From an uncultured Actinomycetes bacterium (GTDB lineage Bacteria; Actinomycetota; Coriobacteriia; Coriobacteriales; Atopobiaceae): 46,986 nt of DNA. The position numbers and the translations under genes are program-made. The stretch's first letter is position 1. Each line of letters begins with the position of its first letter. The notes beneath the pieces are model-generated. The model ran no database searches and was not told the origin of the DNA. It saw only the letters and a program-made list of their open reading frames with translations. Positions 40,903-46,986 of this stretch are shown one piece after another. Location of the stretch: positions 1 to 46,986 of the forward strand of contig OMXZ01000011.1 of assembly GCA_900315165.1 (NCBI GenBank). The letters run 5' to 3'.

Positions 40903-43900
40903 ATGATTGAGCTACGCGACCTGCGAAAATCGTACAAGACGGGTGACTTCGTCCAGAAGGCGCTCGACGGTGTGAGCGTTACCTTCCGCGACTCGGAGTT
41001 CGTCGCGATCCTCGGTCCCTCAGGTTCCGGCAAGACGACCCTGCTCAACGTGGTCGGCGGTCTCGACCATGCGGACTCCGGCGACCTTGTGATCAATGGC
41101 GTTTCGACCAAGGACTACGGCTCCAAGGACTGGGACACGTACCGCAACCACCACGTCGGCTTCGTCTTCCAGAGCTACAACCTGATCCCGCACCAGACCA
41201 TCCTCTCCAATGTCGAGCTTGCCCTGACGCTTTCGGGCGTCGGCCGTGCCGAGCGACGCCGCCGCGCGAAGGAGGCTCTCGAGCGCGTGGGTCTGGGCGA
41301 GCACATCCACAAGCACCCCTCCCAGCTTTCGGGCGGCCAGATGCAGCGCGTTGCGATCGCCCGCGCACTGGTCAACGACCCCGACATCGTGCTCGCCGAC
41401 GAGCCCACCGGCGCGCTCGACGCCGAGACGGGCATTCAGGTCATGGACCTGCTTGCAGAGGTCGCCCGCGACCGCCTGGTCGTGATGGTCACGCACAATC
41501 CCGACCTCGCACGCCAGTACGCCACCCGTATCGTCAACATTGCGGACGGCCGCATCACGGGCGACTCCGACCCGATTACCCCCGCGGAGCTCGACGCCAC
41601 GACATTGGTGCATAAAGACGGGGTGACCGGCATTGCCGCAACCAGCGCTGTGGCCGGCCCAGAGGGCCCCGTAGAAGACGCAGTCGTGATCCCACGGCCG
41701 GAGGAGGCGAAAGGGGAGCGGTCCGCTTCGAAAAAGGCTGACCGCAAGGCCTCGATGAGCTTCCTGACTGCCCTGTCCCTCTCCTTCTCCAACCTCATGG
41801 CCAAGAAGGGACGCACGATTCTCACCGCCTTTGCCGGTTCGATCGGCATCATGGGCATCGCGGCGATCCTTGCCCTCTCCAACGGCGTGAATAATTACAT
41901 CGACAAGGTGCAGGAGGATGCGCTCTCGTCCTCGCCGCTCACCATCACGAAATCAAGTTTCGACGTGAGCTCGATCATGACCCAGGCGGCAGGCTATTCG
42001 GCCGAGGGCGGGGAGAGCCGTGGCGACGAGAGCGGTGCCTCGACCGAGGACAGGGCTGGTCAGGCTGCCGGTTCCGACACCATCCCCGAGTCGACGATCA
42101 TGAGCGACATCCTCACGGACATCAAGAACAACGACCTCGAGAGCTTCCGGACCTATCTGGAGAGCGGTGAGTCCGACGTCAAGGACCACGTGACCGCCAT
42201 CACCTACAACTATGGCATCACGCCGCAGGTCTATGCATCCGACACGAGCGATGGCGTCAAGCAGCTCAATCCCTCCACCCTGCAGGGCATCATGTCCAAT
42301 GGCATGTCGTCCATGATGATGGCGGGCGCGAGCTCGAGCGCCGGTTTCCAGGAGATGCTCGACGACCAGGCGATCCTCGATGCCCAGTACGATGTCGTGA
42401 AGGGCACTTGGCCCAAGAAGTACGACGAGTGCGTGCTCGTGCTTTCGAGCAGCGGTGGCATCTCGGACTACACCCTCTACTCGCTCGGCGTTCTCGATCC
42501 CGAGGAGCTCTCGCGCATGCTCAACTCGGCCATCAAATCCGAGAAGGTCGACGTGCCCGATGCGGACGTGGACTTCACCTACGACGACGCGATGGACCTG
42601 AACTTCCGCATCGTCAACCAGGCCGACCTCTACACGCGCAGCGAGGACGGCGCCACCTGGACCGACCGCTCCAGCGACGAGGCCTACATGAAGAACCTCG
42701 TGGACCAGGGACTCGAGCTCCATGTGGTGGGCGTCGTGCGTCCCAAAGGGACGGCCAGTGCCACCTCGCTTGGGGAGGGCATCGCCTACCGCCACGACCT
42801 CATCACGCACCTGATGGCGGAGGCCGCCGACTCCGAGATCGTCCGAGCGCAGCTCGCCAATCCCGACGTGGACGTCTTTACGGGTAAGACCTTCGACGAG
42901 CTTCAGGACGCGCAGAACGCCCAGCTCGACATGTCGTCGCTTTTCTCGGTGGACGAGAGCAAGATTGCGCAGGCCTTCACTATCGACCAGAGTGCCCTCA
43001 CGGCAGACGGCATCGACGCGAGTGCCTTCGACTTCTCCAACATCGATATGGGCAGCGTGACGGCCAGCGCTACGCCGAACAAAGAAGAGATTGCGAAGTC
43101 CGTTATGAGCACGCTGGCGACTAACATGCCTGCGCCGGATTTCGCCGACCTCGGATATGGCGATCTTGCCGAGCCCCTTTCAAAGATGGGGATCAATAGC
43201 CTTAGTGACCTTGCATCCATTAGTGATGCAAAGGCAAACCCAACAATGATGACGATTTTGCAGCAATATCCGGAGGTGGCGGGGAGGCTCGCGAGCCTTG
43301 GCGCCGTTGCCGATGCGTATAGGAAACAAGTGGACCTGGAGAATACCAATTCACTTTTTAAGGGATACCTGCAATACGTAAAGGACCATGGATCAGAAGG
43401 GAAATCGTATTCCCAGATGATGAGCGACTATCTGGTTGGTGACGGCAAGGCGGCACTTGATGCTATCGTCGCCGTTGCAGGTGACAACGGTGAGGCGACA
43501 CGCGCGGGCATGACCAAGTATCTGACCAACACCGTCGCGCCGAGCATCAGTGCGGCCCTTGCAACTGCTCAAGCTACTGCTACATCGCAGGCGACCGAGC
43601 AGATGATGACTGGCATGCAACAGCAGCTGGCACAGGTGATCGCGCAGCAGATGACCGATGTGATGGGCCAGCAGATGGCGAGATTTGCGGCCAAGCTGCA
43701 GAACGCCATTCATATCGACGGTGCCATGTTCGCGAGCGCCATCAGCGTCAACATGGACCAGGACGACCTCACGTCGCTGCTCGTCAACTACATGAACCGC
43801 GAGGAGCTCACCTACGACAACAACCTGATCAAGCTGGGCTACGCGGACGAGGACAAGCCCGAGTCCATCAACATCTATGCGAAGAGCTTCGACGACAAGC

Positions 43901-44430
43901 AGGTCGTGGAGGATATCATCGCCGACTACAACGACCAGGTCGAGACGGCGGGGGAGGCCGACAAGTCCATCTCCTACTCCGATATCACGGGCGTCCTGAT
44001 GAAGTCGGTCACGAGCATCATCAACATGATCTCGCTCGTGCTGATCGCCTTCGTGTCGGTGTCGCTCGTCGTGAGCTCGATCATGATCGGCATCATCACC
44101 TACATCAGCGTGCTCGAGCGCAAGAAAGAGATCGGCATCCTCCGCGCGATGGGCGCGAGCAAGCTCAACGTGGCCAACATCTTCAACGCGGAGACCTTCA
44201 TCGAGGGACTGCTTGCGGGTATGCTTGCCATCGCCGTGGTGTATATCGCGTCGGTGCCGGTCAACGCCATGGTCCTGCGCGACCACAACGTGGCCAACAT
44301 CCTCGCGTTGCCGCCTGGGCAGGCGCTGATCCTCATCCTGATCTCGGTTGTGCTGACGCTGGTCGCGGGCCTGATCCCGTCGACCGCCGCCGCCCGCCGT
44401 GACCCGGTGGAGGCTCTCCGCAGCGAGTAG
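40903..44430 (+). CDS. large MacB-like ABC transporter, ATPase fused to FtsX-type permease
   Basis: 1175 residues. The N-terminal ATPase (1-230) has [59 protein letters not shown] and MVTHN. A linker leads to the first membrane helix (about 305-330, [20 protein letters not shown]), then a very large extracytoplasmic domain (about 335-1035), and three C-terminal helices ([59 protein letters not shown]). This is the MacB topology with an extended outer domain; it may export peptides or act on the cell surface. Residues about 726-846 (43080-43440) use AT-richer codons than the rest, suggesting a recombined segment. GAGAGG precedes ATG 40903. Confidence 0.9.
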   Translation: MIELRDLRKSYKTGDFVQKALDGVSVTFRDSEFVAILGPSGSGKTTLLNVVGGLDHADSGDLVINGVSTKDYGSKDWDTYRNHHVGFVFQSYNLIPHQTILSNVELALTLSGVGRAERRRRAKEALERVGLGEHIHKHPSQLSGGQMQRVAIARALVNDPDIVLADEPTGALDAETGIQVMDLLAEVARDRLVVMVTHNPDLARQYATRIVNIADGRITGDSDPITPAELDATTLVHKDGVTGIAATSAVAGPEGPVEDAVVIPRPEEAKGERSASKKADRKASMSFLTALSLSFSNLMAKKGRTILTAFAGSIGIMGIAAILALSNGVNNYIDKVQEDALSSSPLTITKSSFDVSSIMTQAAGYSAEGGESRGDESGASTEDRAGQAAGSDTIPESTIMSDILTDIKNNDLESFRTYLESGESDVKDHVTAITYNYGITPQVYASDTSDGVKQLNPSTLQGIMSNGMSSMMMAGASSSAGFQEMLDDQAILDAQYDVVKGTWPKKYDECVLVLSSSGGISDYTLYSLGVLDPEELSRMLNSAIKSEKVDVPDADVDFTYDDAMDLNFRIVNQADLYTRSEDGATWTDRSSDEAYMKNLVDQGLELHVVGVVRPKGTASATSLGEGIAYRHDLITHLMAEAADSEIVRAQLANPDVDVFTGKTFDELQDAQNAQLDMSSLFSVDESKIAQAFTIDQSALTADGIDASAFDFSNIDMGSVTASATPNKEEIAKSVMSTLATNMPAPDFADLGYGDLAEPLSKMGINSLSDLASISDAKANPTMMTILQQYPEVAGRLASLGAVADAYRKQVDLENTNSLFKGYLQYVKDHGSEGKSYSQMMSDYLVGDGKAALDAIVAVAGDNGEATRAGMTKYLTNTVAPSISAALATAQATATSQATEQMMTGMQQQLAQVIAQQMTDVMGQQMARFAAKLQNAIHIDGAMFASAISVNMDQDDLTSLLVNYMNREELTYDNNLIKLGYADEDKPESINIYAKSFDDKQVVEDIIADYNDQVETAGEADKSISYSDITGVLMKSVTSIINMISLVLIAFVSVSLVVSSIMIGIITYISVLERKKEIGILRAMGASKLNVANIFNAETFIEGLLAGMLAIAVVYIASVPVNAMVLRDHNVANILALPPGQALILILISVVLTLVAGLIPSTAAARRDPVEALRSE

Positions 44431-44447
44431 ACGGCAACGTCGGAGGT

Positions 44448-45818
44448 TTACAAATTAATTGGCGTGAGTAGCCATTGCCATGCGGGCATCACGTCAATGC
44501 GGCCAGCTTCGGTTTCAATGGTTTCCGTCTCCGCGCGGGTGACGATGGTGCCATGGTCGAGGTGGGCACGTTTCATGCAGGCTTGGAGTGCGCCCACTTC
44601 TCGTTTCCGCGTTTTCTCGGATTCCATGGACACGGCCACCTGAATCGGCTCATATGCCTCTTGGGAGAGGGCATCACCGACGATGAAATCCACTTTGCCC
44701 CCAACGGGTTTAGGCGCCGTGTACGAACTAACCGCCTCGATGCGCCGCCCAGCCAGGCGACGCATCAATTCCAGGTAGACCGTCGTCTCAAGCCGCTTGC
44801 CCATATCCTGCTGGCTGGCACGGGATACGGCGAATGCCAGCCCGGGATCGATGGCATAGACCTTGGGGACCTCAGTGGAGGAGGGCGCAAGCTGCATGGT
44901 GAACTCGCGTAGGAGACGGAAAAGGTAGGCCTGCTGCATGAGTTCGGAGAGGCGGTTCACCTTTGCCCAATAAGCTTTGTAGCCGATGTCCGAGAGCGTA
45001 TCGCTCAGCAAGTTGAGCGAATACTCACAGCCTGTATTGCGGAGGGCGAACAAAGCGAGCTGATTGGCCAGGCCAATTTCGGTGCGTTCGAAACGCTCGG
45101 CGACATCGCGTGCCACGACATCGCGAACATAGCCTTGCAGGACTTCGATGCGCTCACTGCGCGTCGCCTCCTGAACAGCAGGGAATCCACCGATCTCGAT
45201 ATATCTGTCGAGGAGACCCAAGAGGGCGGTTTTATCTCGCTCAGGGAGTGCGGCACCAGCCGCTATCTGGGCAATCAAATCTCCCTTTCCCGCCAAGCGA
45301 ACACATTCGGCAAAGGAGAGTGGCAGGAGGACATGGGACCGCGAGCGGCCGCGCGACTCCGTGGCGAGTTCCTCCGAGGAGAGTTTGGAGGAAGACCCCG
45401 TCACGACTATGGTCACTTGTTCATGCTCGGCAAGCCGGCGCAGGAAAGGCTGCCAATCGACGAGCTCTTGGATCTCGTCGAAAAAGAAGTAGCATCCCCC
45501 TTCGCGTGCTTGGGGGACCTCGCGGAAATATTCTTCCACAATGCGGTCTCCCAGACCCGGCTCAATGGGGGCGAGACGGTCGTCGGCGAAATTGAAATAG
45601 AAGATGCGCTCGCGGTCGTAGCCCGAATCGATAAGTTCCTGCATCTTTTGGAAGGCGTAAAAGGTTTTTCCGCTGCGTCTCATTCCCACAATCACGTGGT
45701 AGTCGTTGAAGCGGGCGGGTTTGGGAAGTCGTTCGATGACCTCATCGCGAAGGAAAAGCGGCGGGATATTGAAGGAGCGATATTCACGTACGAGGGGCTC
45801 TAAATCGGCGATGATCAT
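44448..45818 (-). CDS. AAA-family ATPase with DUF4143 domain
   Basis: 456 residues. VGMRRSGKTFYAFQKMQELI is Walker A, GCYFFFDEIQEL Walker B, and IVVTGSSSKLSS sensor 1. The DUF4143 region from about 225 (AVQEATRSERIEVLQGYVRD, then VARDVAERFERTE) runs into VDFIVGDALSQEAYEPIQVA, a nuclease-like core. Such ATPases are numerous in gut bacteria, often as orphans, with no settled function; defence or toxin-like roles have been suggested. GAGGTAGCC precedes the ATG. It is convergent with the ABC gene and has two AT-rich palindromes immediately upstream. It is the second such ATPase in the window, not closely similar to the one at 6725. Confidence 0.88.
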   Translation of the reverse strand: MIIADLEPLVREYRSFNIPPLFLRDEVIERLPKPARFNDYHVIVGMRRSGKTFYAFQKMQELIDSGYDRERIFYFNFADDRLAPIEPGLGDRIVEEYFREVPQAREGGCYFFFDEIQELVDWQPFLRRLAEHEQVTIVVTGSSSKLSSEELATESRGRSRSHVLLPLSFAECVRLAGKGDLIAQIAAGAALPERDKTALLGLLDRYIEIGGFPAVQEATRSERIEVLQGYVRDVVARDVAERFERTEIGLANQLALFALRNTGCEYSLNLLSDTLSDIGYKAYWAKVNRLSELMQQAYLFRLLREFTMQLAPSSTEVPKVYAIDPGLAFAVSRASQQDMGKRLETTVYLELMRRLAGRRIEAVSSYTAPKPVGGKVDFIVGDALSQEAYEPIQVAVSMESEKTRKREVGALQACMKRAHLDHGTIVTRAETETIETEAGRIDVMPAWQWLLTPINL

Positions 45819-45827
45819 GGCTACCTC

Positions 45828-45884
45828 ACTTCTTAGAAAATTTTAGAAGTAAGTGATGTAACTTCTAAAAATATTTTAGAAGTT
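45828..45884 (-). promoter_or_regulatory. two tandem AT-rich palindromes upstream of the AAA/DUF4143 ATPase
   Basis: AACTTCTAAAA (45860-45870) and TTTTAGAAGTT (45874-45884) are perfect 11-bp arms around ATA. A second, similar palindrome, ACTTCT...AGAAGT (45828-45850), lies just before the start. Both share TTTTAGAAGT, so one protein probably binds both, most simply as repression of the ATPase gene. The DMT transporter start lies on the other side. Confidence 0.7.
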
Positions 45885-45955
45885 AGTAATTTCCTACGCA
45901 ATAGGAAACGAGTAGAGTGTTCACAACTGACACGCTCATGGCGATTGGACGGGCT

Positions 45956-46789
45956 ATGTGGGTCTTGTTTGCATGCGGGTCGGCGCTCTTTGCGGGACTG
46001 ACGGCCATCCTGGCCAAGCTCGGTATCCGCCAGACCGACTCGGACGTCGCCACCGCCATCCGCACCATCGTAGTGCTCGCCTTTTCGTGGCTGATGGTAG
46101 CGGTCGTCGGTTCCTTCGAGCAGATTGCTGCGGTCAGCCCGCGTACCCTGCTTTTCCTCGTGCTTTCCGGCCTCGCGACCGGCGCGAGCTGGCTCTGTTA
46201 CTTCCGAGCGCTCTCGCTGGGCGACGTCAACAAGGTCGTGCCCATCGACAAGTCCTCGATCGTCCTCACGCTGATCCTGTCCTTCATCGTGCTCGGCGAG
46301 CCCATTAGCCCTTGGAAGCTCGCGGGCATTGTCCTCATCGCGGCTGGCACCTGGCTCATGATTGAGCGTAAGACGGACACGGCACCGGCGACTGGGCACG
46401 CATCCCACGGTTGGATGCTCTACGCCGTGCTGTCGGCGGTCTTCGCGAGCCTCACCGCCATCCTCCTCGGCACCGCTATCCGCACCTGCGTCGTGCTCGC
46501 GATGGCCTGGGTCGTCGTGCTGGTGGAGGGTAAGCTGCCGCTGGTCCGCACGGTGCCGCGCGGAGAACTGGGCTGGATCTGTCTCTCGGGCATCGCGACC
46601 GGCGCGAGCTGGCTGTGCTATTACCGCGCGCTTCACGACGGTCTCGCAAGCGTGGTCGTGCCGATCGACAAGCTGTCCGTTCTCGTCTCGATCGTCTTCG
46701 CGCGGATCGTCTTCGGTGAGCGCCTCACAAGTCGCAGCGCGATTGGCCTTGCGGTCCTCGTGCTCGGCACCCTTGCGATGCTTCTTTAG
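45956..46789 (+). CDS. EamA/DMT family transporter with an internal deletion
   Basis: About 277 residues with two EamA repeats. Repeat 1 reads FAGLTAILAKLGIRQTDSDV then ATAIRTIVVLAF; GATGASWLCYFRALSLGDVN-type residues and VVPIDKSSIVLTLILSF follow. Repeat 2 reads FASLTAILLGTAIRTCVVLA, so compared with repeat 1 about 11-13 residues between TAIL and TAIRT are missing in frame; the later WLCYYRALHDGL and VVPIDKLSVLVSIV are normal. The loss would shorten a membrane helix and may inactivate the carrier. The start is uncertain: 45956 matches the family's usual opening, with in-frame ATG 45938 and GTG 45917 upstream. Confidence 0.75.
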   Translation: MWVLFACGSALFAGLTAILAKLGIRQTDSDVATAIRTIVVLAFSWLMVAVVGSFEQIAAVSPRTLLFLVLSGLATGASWLCYFRALSLGDVNKVVPIDKSSIVLTLILSFIVLGEPISPWKLAGIVLIAAGTWLMIERKTDTAPATGHASHGWMLYAVLSAVFASLTAILLGTAIRTCVVLAMAWVVVLVEGKLPLVRTVPRGELGWICLSGIATGASWLCYYRALHDGLASVVVPIDKLSVLVSIVFARIVFGERLTSRSAIGLAVLVLGTLAMLL

Positions 46790-46881
46790 CGAACGCCTTG
46801 GCGCAAGCGGTGGTGTTTTCGGCATGAATCGCCCGCGCGTATTTCCTACAATCGGGGTAGGCGTGCAGGATTGGGGCGGAC

Positions 46882-46986
46882 ATGGATGCGCAAGATGCCA
46901 AGACGCGGGCGGACGGGCGGATAGCGGACCCGTTGCCGGGCGACGTGCGGACAGAGACCGCAGGCGATCTGAGCGATCTTGATGCG
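46882..46986 (+). CDS. start of an unidentified gene, cut by the window end
   Basis: From ATG 46882 the frame is open for 35 codons to the window edge: MDAQDAKTRADGRIADPLPG, DVRTETAGDLSDLDA. TTGGGGCGG lies just upstream. The sequence is polar and Asp/Ala-rich, like a flexible N-terminus. No family can be named from this fragment. Confidence 0.4.
   Translation, partial: MDAQDAKTRADGRIADPLPGDVRTETAGDLSDLDA

Overview
The window is GC-rich DNA with strong G/C preference at third codon positions, clear AAGGAGG-type ribosome binding sites and short intergenic spaces. The gene set (FeoA-FeoA-FeoB, a DtxR-type repressor, MurR/RpiR regulators, a GH1 phospho-glucosidase, DUF1275, a CmpB-type membrane protein, heptad-repeat and FtsX-type ABC systems) fits a gut Actinomycete of the Coriobacteriia, most likely Collinsella or a close relative. 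That assignment is inferred from style and gene content and was not tested by a search. No rRNA, tRNA or CRISPR array was found.

Layout. Positions 1-6700 are an eroded accessory stretch: a shortened flavin/ferredoxin gene, a DUF5655 gene, an ACT plus metallo-beta-lactamase gene bordered by short palindromic repeats, a DUF1275 membrane protein, a double DJ-1 protein, a MurR/RpiR regulator, and the remains of a prophage lysis cassette (XhlA-like, holin, broken endolysin) joined to a broken reverse-strand gene. Positions 6725-9616 hold an AAA ATPase behind an AT-rich palindromic promoter, then a Crp/Fnr regulator and a double-cupin protein with a good Crp/Fnr operator between them. Enolase follows at 9728-11017. 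Positions 11039-11404 are an unusual array of about 20-bp units, first in one orientation and then the other.

Positions 11587-16494 carry a CmpB-type membrane protein, a CobW-type GTPase, a nucleoside hydrolase and a ribokinase-like kinase; the last two look like a nucleoside salvage pair. Positions 16815-23903 look like a beta-glucoside or amino-sugar locus: GH1 enzyme, HAD phosphatase, MurR/RpiR regulator, an unusual PTS EIIB-ROK fusion with a missing catalytic residue, an AEC transporter and a ROK kinase. Positions 23900-27429 are an iron-uptake unit in which a DtxR-type repressor diverges from feoA-feoA-feoB, with repeated TAAC/GTTA boxes. A similar box controls a 31-residue peptide gene at 35030, which lies just before a FeoB-associated/HMA fusion protein. 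Between them are a DUF6110-P-type ATPase pair (27577-30002) and a heptad-repeat protein with its ABC ATPase and FtsX permease (30149-34890).

Positions 35870-36700 are a second non-coding repeat zone: a bipolar array of ACACAACCGGA motifs, then 16-bp, 11-bp and 31-bp tandem repeats, next to a gene resembling DUF559/AbiEi-type nuclease-fold proteins. Positions 37972-38399 carry a promoter, an operator-like palindrome, a highly structured leader with competing pairings around the ribosome binding site, and a 55-residue protein gene; this is the best candidate for a new cis-regulatory RNA. The window ends with a GIY-YIG/AlkD fusion, a ferredoxin-tailed aldo/keto reductase, a large MacB-like ABC protein, an AAA/DUF4143 ATPase behind two AT-rich palindromes, a DMT transporter with an internal deletion, and the start of one more gene.
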